From the NCBI GenBank assembly GCA_030647575.1, contig JAUSJS010000135.1, positions 1-26,314 on the forward strand: a DNA stretch of 26,314 nucleotides, in the 5' to 3' direction. This document shows positions 15,839 through 22,876 of this stretch, in pieces. The notes below the pieces were generated by a model. It was not told the origin of the DNA. It searched no databases and was given only the letters and a program-made list of their open reading frames with translations. The first letter of the stretch is position 1, and the number at the start of each line of letters is the position of its first letter. This DNA is from Candidatus Limnocylindrales bacterium (GTDB lineage: Bacteria; Chloroflexota; Limnocylindria; Limnocylindrales; CSP1-4). The translations under genes were made by a program, and so were the position numbers.

Positions 15839-16149
15839 ACACCGTTCGCACACTCGGATATCACGGGCTGGCCGCGCTCGCGATCCTGGCACACGTGATT
15901 CTGGTCGGGCTCTCGTCGCTCCTGCTTCTGGTGCTGACGTCGCCACCCGGAGCCGAGATACCGGCGCTCGCGCTGAAGGGTGTCGTCATCGTCTCGTGGC
16001 TCGGCCTTGGGTGGCTGGGGCTCCTCGCCTGGACCAGGCGCAGCCGGCTCGTGGTGGTGGTGCCGATCGCCTCGTTCGCGATCGTATGGGTAGTCGGTTC
16101 GATCGGTAATGAGTTGGTCCATTGGTCCCTCATCTACTTGAGTCCCTAG
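15835..16149 (+). CDS. Small membrane protein of unknown function
   Basis: 104 residues with three likely membrane helices at about 14-36, 47-66 and 73-95, separated by short charged loops (WTRRSR before the third). There is no signal peptide cleavage site, lipobox or known motif. The ATG overlaps the RNase H stop (ATGA), indicating coupling to that gene. It is the last gene of the plus-strand series beginning with isocitrate dehydrogenase. I do not recognise the family. Confidence 0.7.
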   Translation: MNTVRTLGYHGLAALAILAHVILVGLSSLLLLVLTSPPGAEIPALALKGVVIVSWLGLGWLGLLAWTRRSRLVVVVPIASFAIVWVVGSIGNELVHWSLIYLSP

Positions 16150-16168
16150 CGTTGGTGTAACAGCGCGA

Positions 16169-16190
16169 TGGCCGAGTATTGAAGCGGCCA
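16169..16190 (+). other. Small hairpin between the membrane-protein gene and the RNase P RNA
   Basis: TGGCCG (16169-16174) and CGGCCA (16185-16190) form a perfect 6-bp stem with a 10-base loop. It lies 20 bases after the preceding gene and just upstream of the rnpB -10 element. It may help end the upstream transcript, but there is no U-run after it. Confidence 0.25.
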
Positions 16191-16213
16191 CGTCCGCCAT
16201 CGATAGACAGGCG

Positions 16214-16219
16214 TAGAAT
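16214..16219 (+). promoter_or_regulatory. Putative -10 element of the RNase P RNA gene
   Basis: TAGAAT matches five of six -10 consensus bases and ends 3-9 bases before the first paired base of RNase P helix P1, where the transcript should begin. The same hexamer is used at mraZ. No good -35 sits at standard spacing. Confidence 0.5.
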
Positions 16220-16222
16220 CAG

Positions 16223-16606
16223 GCGTCAGCGAGGCGGTCGGATGGTCGCGCGCCGGGATCGGGGCAACCCGGTGGCCGGTGTGAGGAAAGTCCGAGCTCC
16301 CCAGCGCAGGGTGGCGGGTAACGCCCGCCCGCCGCAAGGCGAGGACCAGTGCCACAGTGACGATGCCGATTGCCGGCGCAAGCCGGCGTTCGGAGTGAAA
16401 CGGGCAAACTCCACCCGGAGCAAGGCCAAATAGGAGGGCGAAACTCGCGGACGGGCGACCGTCGGCGGGGGAGAGGTGCGCTGCCCAGCCCTCGGGTCGG
16501 CCGCATGAGCCGTCGGGTGACCGGCGGCCCCAGATGGATGGCCATCACCGTTCTGCCGCGAGGCCGAGCGGGACAGAACTCGGCTTACAGATCGCCTCGC
16601 TGGCGC
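16223..16606 (+). ncRNA. rnpB: RNase P RNA (catalytic RNA of ribonuclease P, type A-like)
   Basis: This RNA removes 5' leaders from precursor tRNAs. Conserved landmarks appear in the right order. GAGGAAAGTCCG (16283-16294) is conserved region I. Next come a CAGTGCCACAG segment, then AGCAAGGCCAAATAGGAG with GAAACTCGCGG. GATGGATGGCCATCACC follows, and the 3' universal segment ACAGAACTCGGCTTACAG is at 16573-16590. The ends close helix P1: AGCGAGGCG (16228-16236) pairs with CGCCTCGCT (16593-16601), and pairing continues outward to about 16223 and 16606 with one G-T pair. The length of about 380 bases fits the ancestral bacterial form. The exact transcript ends are uncertain by a few bases. Confidence 0.97.
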
Positions 16607-16621
16607 TCTGTGTTCCGAACC

Positions 16622-16647
16622 CTGATCGGCGATCGGTCCGCGATCAG
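16622..16647. terminator. Possible hairpin terminator after RNase P RNA
   Basis: CTGATCG (16622-16628) and CGATCAG (16641-16647) form a 7-bp stem with a 12-base loop. It sits between the 3' end of the RNase P RNA and the stop codon of the convergent gene, whose TGA is in the right arm. The position suits a shared terminator. There is no T-run on either side, so evidence is weak. Confidence 0.3.
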
Positions 16648-16886
16648 TCCTCGTCCGGCCGGAAGATGTGCGGGGCCGAGCAGGAATTGCAGATGGGCGA
16701 CGCGGCTTCGAGGTCCCCGAGCGGGATCGGCACCTTGCGGTCCGGGTAGAGGCATTCCACATCGTAGACCCGCTCGTCGCCGACCTCGACGTTGATCAAC
16801 CGACGGAACGTGCAGCGCTTGATGCGGTGCGGCGCCAGGTGGAAGGCGTCAGGTTGCGGCGGGATCACCGGGAGCGGGAGCGCCAT
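16644..16886 (-). CDS. Small cysteine-containing hypothetical protein
   Basis: 80 residues. The frame reads like a real protein: HLAPHRIKRCTFRRLINVEV, then DVECLYPDRKVPIPLGDLEAA, then SPICNSCSAPHIFRPDED. Four cysteines are visible, including a C-terminal CNSC pair, so a metal site or redox pair is possible. There are no membrane segments. The start ATG at 16886 has no strong ribosome binding site, so the start is less certain than the frame. It is convergent with the RNase P RNA gene and divergent from the LysM gene. I do not recognise the family; the plus-strand frame over the same bases looks like a low-complexity shadow. Confidence 0.6.
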   Translation of the reverse strand: MALPLPVIPPQPDAFHLAPHRIKRCTFRRLINVEVGDERVYDVECLYPDRKVPIPLGDLEAASPICNSCSAPHIFRPDED

Positions 16887-17034
16887 CTAGCTGGTCGTGA
16901 GCCTCTTGCCTGTGGTCGATCGGGGATGGTCCGGTCGACTCGGGGCCGGAGCCTAGCATCGCCTCCCAGGCCACGGCAACACGCGAAAGGTACTAGACTC
17001 CGCGCCGTTCCACTCATGGGCAGCAGGAGAGCGC

Positions 17035-17850
17035 ATGCGGGGAGAACCGGCCGCCGCTCTGCCGACGCCCGATCTCGGGGGCCACATGGACATCGCCAGC
17101 GCCGAGCCCCGGATGTGCCCGTTTCTTCGCGCCGTCGACGATGACGGCTCGCTGGGAGACCCGATCCGCTGGCCTGATCAGGCCAATCGCTGCACCGCCC
17201 TCGGCGACGCGGCCCCGCAGTCGGCGCGCCAGCAGGAGCACGCCTGCCTCGCGAGTGCTCACGTCAACTGCCCCCGGTTCGTCCGTGGGGCCCTCGACAT
17301 GGTCGAGCCGACGCCGGCCGCGGCGGGCGCGCGACTCCAGCTGACGCCCGCCATCGTCGGGGCGTTGCTGGTACTGGCCGCCTCCTTTGCCCTGTCTGTC
17401 GGCTTCGTCGTCGCGAATGGCGGGATGGACCTGCCAGCGGCGGCCAGCGGGAGCCAGCAAGCCGCCCTCGGATCGGCCGCCCCGAGTCCGGGCGCGTCGT
17501 CGGAGTCGCCGGCCGGGACGAGCGTGGCGCCGTCGGCGTCGACTGAACCGTCGGCCGGGACGGCTCCGAGCGCTGAACCGTCGCTCGCCGTCACCCCGTC
17601 CCCGAGCCCGACCGCGACGCCGACCCCTGCCTCGACGGCGCGCCCAGGCTCCGACCGCTATGCGTTGCTCAAGGCCTGCCCGGACGCGCCGGATTGCTGG
17701 ATCTACGTCGTCCGGAGCGGGGACAACCTGGTCAGCATCGCGCGCTACTTCGGGGTTTCGTTCGAGGTCGTCGGCGAGCTCAACCCGCGGACGAAAACGA
17801 CCGAGCTGGTGGCCGGCCAGGAGCTGCGCCTCCCGCCGCCGACACGGTAA
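17035..17850 (+). CDS. Cys-rich module / membrane helix / LysM domain protein
   Basis: 271 residues in four parts. Residues 25-82 hold four cysteines (C28, C53, C71, C79) in a pattern CPFLR..NRC..QQ..CL..H..CPRF, recalling a module I associate with Chloroflexota membrane proteins; its function is unknown to me. Residues 103-126 are a membrane helix. Residues 135-206 are a Ser/Pro/Ala/Thr-rich linker. Residues 223-268 are a LysM domain (YVVRSGDNLVSIARYFGV, GQELRLPP), which in other proteins binds peptidoglycan or chitin-like sugars. The expected topology is Cys-rich module inside the cell, LysM outside. A further pair C215/C221 precedes LysM and could form a disulfide. The ATG at 17035 has AGGAG five bases upstream. 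A TAGACT hexamer (16994-16999) could be its -10. The gene stands alone. Confidence 0.85.
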   Translation: MRGEPAAALPTPDLGGHMDIASAEPRMCPFLRAVDDDGSLGDPIRWPDQANRCTALGDAAPQSARQQEHACLASAHVNCPRFVRGALDMVEPTPAAAGARLQLTPAIVGALLVLAASFALSVGFVVANGGMDLPAAASGSQQAALGSAAPSPGASSESPAGTSVAPSASTEPSAGTAPSAEPSLAVTPSPSPTATPTPASTARPGSDRYALLKACPDAPDCWIYVVRSGDNLVSIARYFGVSFEVVGELNPRTKTTELVAGQELRLPPPTR

Positions 17851-17881
17851 GACAGCGCCGAGCAAAAGCGGCCGAGCGCCC

Positions 17882-17909
17882 TTGACCTGACCACTTCGCC
17901 GGCTATCGT
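17882..17909 (+). promoter_or_regulatory. Putative promoter of the four-helix membrane protein gene
   Basis: TTGACC (17882-17887) and TATCGT (17904-17909) are separated by 16 bases and lie 16 bases upstream of the ATG at 17926. The -35 matches five of six consensus bases; the -10 is weaker. An AGGAC near 17916 could serve as ribosome binding site, which would leave a very short leader. Confidence 0.4.
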
Positions 17910-17925
17910 GGCCGCAGGACACCCC

Positions 17926-18612
17926 ATGAATCCGCCGCAACCCGTGACCTCCTCTCGGATCGCCCGGCCGAAGCTCGTCGCAACCTGGTTGCTGGCGGCT
18001 GGGCTTGGCGGCGGCCTCGGGCTCGCGACGGCCTTGATCGGCGGGGCTCGCCTGGGCTATCTCGCGATGCTGGCCATGGTCCTGGGTCTGCCGTTCATCG
18101 CCCGGACTCGGTTGCGACGACTTGGGGTGTCGGGACTGCTGTTGGGTTTCGCCGGCGTGCTGGGCATTGGGCTTCCTGACGGCCCACAGGACTGCTCCAC
18201 CAACGCCTTGATGTTCGCTTGCGTGCCGACAGCAGGGGTCGCCTGGGCCGTGGTTACCGGGGTGGCCCTCGTGGAAGCCCTGGTGTCGCTGCTCTGGGCT
18301 GCGCGCGATGGTGTCGGCCCTTCGCTCGTGTCGGCGTCTGCGCGCGATCGGAATCGCCGACTCCGCTCCGGTCGTGCCCTCATCGGCGAGCTCGAGCGGA
18401 CGCTCGGCATCGGCGTGATGATCCAATCCATCGACAAGCGGCCGCCGGTCACGATCAACGCGCTCCTGATGTTCGGACGGCAGGGTCGGGAGGTGACGGC
18501 CTCAGGTCCATCTGAAGCCGAGGCCTGGCAGGAACTCGCTGAGATCGCGATGGCCTGGCGGAAGGCCAACGACAAGCAGGTGTCCCTGTGGTGGGGTGGC
18601 GGCAGCGTCTAG
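17926..18612 (+). CDS. Hypothetical protein with four membrane helices and a soluble C-terminal region
   Basis: 228 residues. Likely membrane helices are at about 18-40, 43-59, 68-84 and 103-125, with a basic loop (ARTRLRRLG) between the second and third. From about 140 on, the protein is soluble. It begins with an Arg-rich stretch (ARDRNRRLRSGRALIGELERTLG), then a compact segment that alternates like strands and ends in a helix (SEAEAWQELAEIAMAWRK). The ATG at 17926 is preferred over a GTG at 17908, which would overlap the putative -10. I do not recognise either half. It is flanked by its own promoter-like site and by a noncoding region, so it is probably a single-gene transcript. Confidence 0.72.
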   Translation: MNPPQPVTSSRIARPKLVATWLLAAGLGGGLGLATALIGGARLGYLAMLAMVLGLPFIARTRLRRLGVSGLLLGFAGVLGIGLPDGPQDCSTNALMFACVPTAGVAWAVVTGVALVEALVSLLWAARDGVGPSLVSASARDRNRRLRSGRALIGELERTLGIGVMIQSIDKRPPVTINALLMFGRQGREVTASGPSEAEAWQELAEIAMAWRKANDKQVSLWWGGGSV

Positions 18613-18846
18613 CGTCTCCGATGCCGGAGGCTCAGACGCGACTGTCAGGCGACGCCAGGAACTGAGCAGGCCGGCACGGCACCCCTCCTGATCCCGACGC
18701 GACAGGCAGGCAACAACTAGTCCCGAAGGAGCGGCGGGAAGTCTCCTCGGTTCCCAGACGCGCTTGACAGTCGCGGCCGCGCCGTACTGCCGCCGGCGCA
18801 GGGGCGCTTGGTCTCGACCCCGTGTCCCTTGTGTGCGAAATCGTCC
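18613..18846. other. Noncoding region upstream of the mraZ promoter
   Basis: No credible gene is seen; a 101-codon minus-strand frame here is low-quality and overlaps the mraZ promoter. Just after the preceding stop, CTCCG and CGGAG (about 18616-18629) can form a short hairpin that may end the upstream transcript, without a T-run. A perfect TTGACA at 18764-18769 has TACTGC only 15 bases downstream, which makes it a doubtful promoter. GGGAA (18736-18740) and TTCCC (18751-18755) form another weak hairpin. I see no recognisable riboswitch or small RNA. Confidence 0.5.
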
Positions 18847-18874
18847 TTGACGGGCCGGTTCGGCGCGCTAGAAT
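18847..18874 (+). promoter_or_regulatory. Sigma-70-type promoter of the mraZ (division and cell wall) cluster
   Basis: TTGACG (18847-18852) and TAGAAT (18869-18874) each match five of six consensus bases and are 16 bases apart. Transcription would start near 18881, immediately before the AGTGG repeats, leaving a leader of about 80 bases before mraZ. This is the best complete promoter in the window. Confidence 0.75.
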
Positions 18875-18881
18875 GCAGCGA

Positions 18882-18906
18882 AGTGGCACAGAGTGGTGAG
18901 AAGTGG
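18882..18906 (+). promoter_or_regulatory. MraZ-box-like operator: three AGTGG repeats with 10-bp period
   Basis: AGTGG occurs at 18882-18886, 18892-18896 and 18902-18906, exactly one helical turn apart, directly downstream of the -10 element. MraZ of E. coli and other bacteria binds TGGG-type direct repeats with 5-base spacers at its own promoter, i.e. the same 10-bp period. Position and spacing support autorepression of the cluster by MraZ. The repeats match the known box only in the TGG core. Confidence 0.7.
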
Positions 18907-18922
18907 GGAAACCAACCCCACT
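18902..18922 (+). promoter_or_regulatory. Leader hairpin overlapping the third MraZ-type repeat
   Basis: AGTGGGG (18902-18908) and CCCCACT (18916-18922) are perfect reverse complements around a 7-base loop, AAACCAA. If transcription starts near 18881, this 7-bp, mostly G-C stem lies in the mRNA leader, 38 bases before the mraZ start. It may be an RNA structure, an inverted operator half, or both. Confidence 0.5.
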
Positions 18923-18960
18923 CACGGACCCGGCCACATCACGCAGGGGTAGACCCGACG

Positions 18961-19389
18961 GTGTTCACCGGCGAGTACCGGCACACGGTGGACGACAAGG
19001 GACGGATGGCCGTCCCTGTGAAGTTCCGTGCCCGACTCGACCCAGGTTCGATGGTCTCCGCTTGGCTCGACAACTGTCTGGCCATCCACACGAAGGCCAG
19101 CTGGGACGCGCTGTCCGCGAAGATCGAGGCCCTGCCGCTCACGGATCCAACCGCCCGCCTCTTCCAGCGGTTGATCTTCTCCCGCGCCATCGAGGCCGAG
19201 ATGGATCGCCAGGGGCGAATCCTGCTGCCTGCATATCTACGCGAGTTGGTCGGTCTCGGCGGCGACGCCGTGGTCGTCGGCTCGCGCGATCACGCGGAGA
19301 TCTGGGCGCCCGACCGGTGGGACGACTACCGACGGGCGCTCGACGACCCGCAGGAGCTGGCCAGAGCCTTCGAGGGGCTCGGGATCTAG
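18961..19389 (+). CDS. mraZ: Transcriptional regulator MraZ
   Basis: 142 residues, the usual MraZ length. Two AbrB/SpoVT-like swapped-hairpin units are visible, each with the D..GR...P signature: VDDKGRMAVPVKFR near residue 10 and MDRQGRILLPAYLRE near residue 80. MraZ forms ring-shaped oligomers, binds repeats upstream of its own gene and represses the division and cell-wall cluster. The GTG start at 18961 gives VFTGEYRHTVDDKGR, the conserved N-terminus. AGGGGT lies about 10 bases upstream. The frame is open further upstream, but that would run through the promoter. It heads the cluster ending with murD at the window edge. Confidence 0.96.
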   Translation: MFTGEYRHTVDDKGRMAVPVKFRARLDPGSMVSAWLDNCLAIHTKASWDALSAKIEALPLTDPTARLFQRLIFSRAIEAEMDRQGRILLPAYLRELVGLGGDAVVVGSRDHAEIWAPDRWDDYRRALDDPQELARAFEGLGI

Positions 19390-19450
19390 CTCCCACCACA
19401 TGCGCTTCCAGGATCCGCTCGGGATCCGATTCGTTCTGGATGGAGGAGAG

Positions 19451-20398
19451 ATGCACGAAGGGCACCTGCCGGTGCTGGTGGATGAGGTCATTTCGATGCT
19501 CGCGCCCGCGCCCGGCAGCCTTCACATCGACGCCACCCTGGGCGGCGGTGGGCACACCGAGCGGATCCTGGAGGCGACCAATCCCGACGGCCGCCTCCTT
19601 GGGCTCGATGCCGATCCGGCCGCACTCGCGCGCGTCGAGGCGCGCCTGCGTGCTCGCTTCGGCGGTCGGCTCGTCCTCCGTCAGGCGAACTTCCGTGAGC
19701 TCGCGACGGTCGCGCCAGCAGCCGACTTCGGTGCCGTCGACGGCTGCCTGTTCGACCTGGGACTCTCCAGCTATCAGCTAGCAGACCGGGAGCGCGGGTT
19801 TGGCTTCCGGGCCGGCGGTCCGCTCGACATGCGCTTCGATCCGAGCCGCGGTGTCCCGGCGGCGGAGCTCCTGGCCACGCTCGACGCCAACGAGCTGACC
19901 GCGCTCTTCCGGCGCTACGGCGAGGAGCCGAAGGCCGCGCGGATCGCCCGTGCGATCGTCGATTCCCGACGGGTCGCGCCGATCGGCAGCGCTGAGGAGC
20001 TGGCTGCGCTGATCGAGCGAGTCCTGCCCCCGAACCCGCGCCAGCCGCGCCGGACCCACCCGGCGACGCGCGTCTTCCAGGCGCTGCGGATCGCGGTCAA
20101 CGAGGAGCTCGAAGCCCTCGAAGCCGGCCTTCATGCGGCCCTGGACCTGCTTCGGCCGGGTGGACGGCTCGTCGTCCTCAGCTACCACTCGCTCGAGGAT
20201 CGAATCGTCAAGCGGTTCATCCAGTCGGAACGACGCGGCTGCGTCTGCCCACCGGAGGTGCCGGTCTGCGTGTGCGGGCGGAACCCGCGTCTGCGCCTGA
20301 TCACCCGTCCGTCGTTGACGCCGACGGCCGCGGAGATCAGCGCCAACCCACGAGCTCGAAGCGCCCGATTGCGGGCGGCCGAGCGACTAGCTGCCTAG
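19451..20398 (+). CDS. rsmH: 16S rRNA (cytosine(1402)-N4)-methyltransferase RsmH
   Basis: 315 residues. RsmH (MraW) methylates the N4 of C1402 in the ribosomal P-site of 16S rRNA using S-adenosylmethionine. Visible signatures are HLPVLVDEVISML at the N-terminus, DATLGGGGHTERIL (cofactor loop), GLDADPAAL, FDLGLSSYQL, GGPLDMRFD, HPATRVFQALRIAVNEELEAL and VLSYHSLEDRIVKRF. Near the C-terminus a CVCPPEVPVCVCG segment holds four closely spaced cysteines, as in some GC-rich lineages. The ATG at 19451 follows GGAGG by four bases and starts right at the family's conserved N-terminus. It is the usual second gene of the cluster after mraZ. Confidence 0.96.
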   Translation: MHEGHLPVLVDEVISMLAPAPGSLHIDATLGGGGHTERILEATNPDGRLLGLDADPAALARVEARLRARFGGRLVLRQANFRELATVAPAADFGAVDGCLFDLGLSSYQLADRERGFGFRAGGPLDMRFDPSRGVPAAELLATLDANELTALFRRYGEEPKAARIARAIVDSRRVAPIGSAEELAALIERVLPPNPRQPRRTHPATRVFQALRIAVNEELEALEAGLHAALDLLRPGGRLVVLSYHSLEDRIVKRFIQSERRGCVCPPEVPVCVCGRNPRLRLITRPSLTPTAAEISANPRARSARLRAAERLAA

Positions 20399-20443
20399 GC
20401 CCAATCGTTAGGCAATCGCGTTCGGAAGGAGGAGGAGCCCCCA

Positions 20444-20641
20444 ATGAGCAAGCGTCACCAGTCCAGTCGCCGCAAGACCTACGGGCGCCGCCAGCACGAG
20501 GTGCGCGAGCGCCACGACCGCGGGCAGCACAGCGAATCGTTCGAGTTCGACCTTGGTGACTGGGGTTCGACCGCGCAGGCGGATCCATTCGCATTCCTTG
20601 ATCCCCGCGCGCCGCGCATCCGGTTCGCGCTGGGCGACTGA
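20444..20641 (+). CDS. Small charged protein between rsmH and ftsL
   Basis: 65 residues, preceded by a strong AAGGAGG (20426-20432) 11 bases before the ATG, with further GGAG copies closer to it. The first 30 residues are very basic (MSKRHQSSRRKTYGRRQHEVRERHDRG). The rest is acidic and aromatic (SFEFDLGDWG, FAFLDPRAPRIRFALGD). There is no membrane helix. The gene lies 3 bases before the ftsL-like start, so it is co-translated with division proteins. The nucleic-acid-binding look of the N-terminus and the acidic tail suggest binding to RNA, DNA or a partner protein, but no function is known to me. Confidence 0.75.
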   Translation: MSKRHQSSRRKTYGRRQHEVRERHDRGQHSESFEFDLGDWGSTAQADPFAFLDPRAPRIRFALGD

Positions 20642-20644
20642 ACG

Positions 20645-21025
20645 ATGGCCGTCTACGAGGGAGCCCGACCGCGGACCATCGCGCTGCCGCGCCGTCCAGG
20701 GATCGCCGAGGGTCCGACACTCGGTCGCCGGCGCGTGCGCGGCGCGTTTCGGGCCGGCCAGCGGACCGATCGGCTCGGCCTGATCCTCGGCTCCATCGTG
20801 GTTGCCTTCATGCTTGCGTTCTTCTCGCTGGCTCAGCAGGTCCGCGTCTCCGCGACCGGGCTCGACATCGGCCGCCTGTCGCTCGAGCGCCAGCGCCTCG
20901 ATGCCCGCGCGGACGACGTGCGATCCGATCTCGACCGGCTGGGCCGGGAGCCCGCGATCCGGAAGATGGCCATCGACGACGGGCTGGGCCAGCTCGCTGA
21001 ACCCATCGTCCTGCCGGCCCGCTAG
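20645..21025 (+). CDS. FtsL-like cell-division membrane protein
   Basis: 126 residues with a basic cytoplasmic N-terminus (about 1-43), one membrane helix (about 44-64, LGLILGSIVVAFMLAFFSLA) and a periplasmic-side heptad-like helix (LDIGRLSLERQRLDARADDVRSDL broken here only for position, about 73-97). It ends in a short segment IRKMAIDDGLGQLAEP. This is the topology of FtsL/DivIC proteins, which form a coiled-coil complex that activates septal peptidoglycan synthesis. Sequence conservation in this family is low, so the assignment rests on topology and on position between rsmH and the FtsI-type gene. Confidence 0.75.
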   Translation: MAVYEGARPRTIALPRRPGIAEGPTLGRRRVRGAFRAGQRTDRLGLILGSIVVAFMLAFFSLAQQVRVSATGLDIGRLSLERQRLDARADDVRSDLDRLGREPAIRKMAIDDGLGQLAEPIVLPAR

Positions 21026-21043
21026 GCGATCGACCCAAACGAA

Positions 21044-22876
21044 ATGCCGGGCCGGACCGATTCACGCATCCGCCTGCTCGCCCTGCTCGTCGTCTTCCTG
21101 GTGGGCTCGCTGGCGCTGACCGCGCGGTCGGCTTACTGGCAGGTGCTGGAGCACGACCGGCTGGTGGCCGCCGCGGCCGACCAGACCACGGTCCGGCTCG
21201 AAACGGCCAGCCAGCGCGGCGACGTCTACGATCGGAGTGGGACGGTCATCCTGGCCACGACCGTCCAGCGCGAGCGTCTGGTCGCGGCGCCCAACCAGCT
21301 CTCGCCGGACGAGCGGCGCGCGACGGTGGCTGAGCTCGCCCGGCTCCTCGAGCTTGACGAGGCGGCGACCCTCGACCTGCGCGAGAAGCTCGCTTCCTCG
21401 AGCCGCTACCTGGTCATTCGCCACGGACTGGAACGCACGATGGCCGACCGGATTCGTGCCGGGCTGGCCAATGGGCGGCTGTTCGCCCTGTCGCTCGAGC
21501 CCGAGCCCGAACGGGTCTATCCACAGGGCGGCGGCGGGAAGGACACGACCCTGGCGGCCCATTTGCTCGGGTTCGTCAATCGCGACGGCGTCGGCCAGTA
21601 TGGGGTGGAGCAGGCGTACCAGGATGCCCTCGGCGGGTCGCCGCGAATCGTTGTCGCGGATCGGGACGCGACGGGCCGGCCAGTTCTCGAGCGAGCGACC
21701 GTCGCCCAGCCCGGAGTTCCCGGCACGGATCTGCGACTGACCATCGATGCGGGCTTGCAGCTGCGCGTGGAGCAGGAGCTGCTGGCCGCCTGGATCGCCG
21801 ACAAGGCCAAGCGCGTGTCGGCGGTGGTGCTCGATCCCTACAGCGGGGAGATCTACGCCGAGGCGACGTACCCGTCGTACGACGCGAACGACTACAAGGC
21901 CATCGCCGCGACCGATCCGTCGCGCTTCATCGATCCGGTCGTCTCGAGCGTCTATGAGCCAGGTTCGGTGTTCAAGATGATGACCGCCACCGCGGCCCTG
22001 GAGCTCCGCACGGTCACGCCGTCGACCCGAATCAAGGACGTCGGGACGCTCCGGTTGGACGGCGGCCGGACCAAGATCGACGACGCCGACCGCAAGGGGA
22101 TGGGCTGGATGACGTTCCAGGACGGCATCGCCTATTCACGCAACGTGGTGGCGGCCAAGGTGGCGCTCGGCCTGGGTGACTCGCTCCGCGAATCCTCCGC
22201 GGCGCTCTACGACATGTGGCTGCGCCTCGGATACGGCGAGCCGACCGGGATCGACGTGGCCGGCGAGGTCCGCGGAATCGTCCGCGACCCGGGACTGACC
22301 CCGTGGCGCGAGATCGACCTCGCCAACGGCGCCTTCGGCCAGGGCGTCGCGGTGACGCCGATCCAGCTGGCGACGGCCTTCGCGGCGCTGGCCAATGGCG
22401 GAACCCTCGTCGAGCCGCACGTCGTCCAGGGTGTCGGCGACCAGGACGTGGCCGTGGCCGCGGGCACGAAGGTCGTCGACGCGGGGCTGTCGCGGACGCT
22501 GGTCAAGCTGATGCGTCACGTCGTGACGGAGGTGCCGTTCTACCGCGACCGCACGCTGGTTCCCGGCTACGACGTCGGCGGCAAGACGGGCACAGGGCAG
22601 ATCTGGGACCCGAAGGCCAACAAGGGTCGCGGTGCCTGGAAGCGCAACTTGTTCAACTACTCGTTCGTCGGCTTTATCGGCCGGCAGACCGGGATCCCGG
22701 ATCTTGTCGTCGCCATCCAGATCGAGGAGGGAACGCCGACGGTCGCGCGGGTCGGACACCTGGAGATGCCGGTCATGTCGTTCGAGCTCTTCCGGCGGAT
22801 CGCGACCGACGGAATCACGACGCCGGACCTCCTGACCGACCGTCCGACGGCACCGGCCCTGACGGCCGACCGGTGA
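21044..22876 (+). CDS. ftsI: Class B penicillin-binding protein, FtsI-like transpeptidase
   Basis: 610 residues. It crosslinks septal peptidoglycan and is the target of beta-lactams. An N-terminal membrane anchor (about 9-29) is followed by the dimerisation/pedestal region (QRGDVYDRSGTVIL, GFVNRDGVGQYGVEQAY). The transpeptidase domain has the three active-site motifs: S308-V-F-K311 (EPGSVFK), S365-R-N367 and K514-T-G516 (GGKTGTGQIW). No PASTA domain is visible after about residue 600. The ATG at 21044 lies 18 bases after the ftsL-like gene, without a strong ribosome binding site. Its stop overlaps the murF GTG (GTGA). In most clusters murE would follow, but here murF comes next. Confidence 0.93.
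   Translation: MPGRTDSRIRLLALLVVFLVGSLALTARSAYWQVLEHDRLVAAAADQTTVRLETASQRGDVYDRSGTVILATTVQRERLVAAPNQLSPDERRATVAELARLLELDEAATLDLREKLASSSRYLVIRHGLERTMADRIRAGLANGRLFALSLEPEPERVYPQGGGGKDTTLAAHLLGFVNRDGVGQYGVEQAYQDALGGSPRIVVADRDATGRPVLERATVAQPGVPGTDLRLTIDAGLQLRVEQELLAAWIADKAKRVSAVVLDPYSGEIYAEATYPSYDANDYKAIAATDPSRFIDPVVSSVYEPGSVFKMMTATAALELRTVTPSTRIKDVGTLRLDGGRTKIDDADRKGMGWMTFQDGIAYSRNVVAAKVALGLGDSLRESSAALYDMWLRLGYGEPTGIDVAGEVRGIVRDPGLTPWREIDLANGAFGQGVAVTPIQLATAFAALANGGTLVEPHVVQGVGDQDVAVAAGTKVVDAGLSRTLVKLMRHVVTEVPFYRDRTLVPGYDVGGKTGTGQIWDPKANKGRGAWKRNLFNYSFVGFIGRQTGIPDLVVAIQIEEGTPTVARVGHLEMPVMSFELFRRIATDGITTPDLLTDRPTAPALTADR

Noticed and set aside
16226..16762. Open frames within the RNase P RNA region
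   Set aside because: The bases are explained by conserved RNase P RNA motifs and P1 pairing.
16668..17144. 158-codon plus-strand frame after the RNase P RNA
   Set aside because: Arg-rich and featureless, it overlaps a more convincing minus-strand protein and the start of the LysM gene.
18640..18760. Possible riboswitch or structured RNA upstream of mraZ
   Set aside because: Only short weak stems are visible and no known aptamer motif; it is also upstream of the best promoter, so it would not be in the mraZ leader.
22216..22872. Extension of murF upstream into ftsI
   Set aside because: This part is a shifted-frame shadow of the transpeptidase gene; the GTGA overlap gives a natural start.
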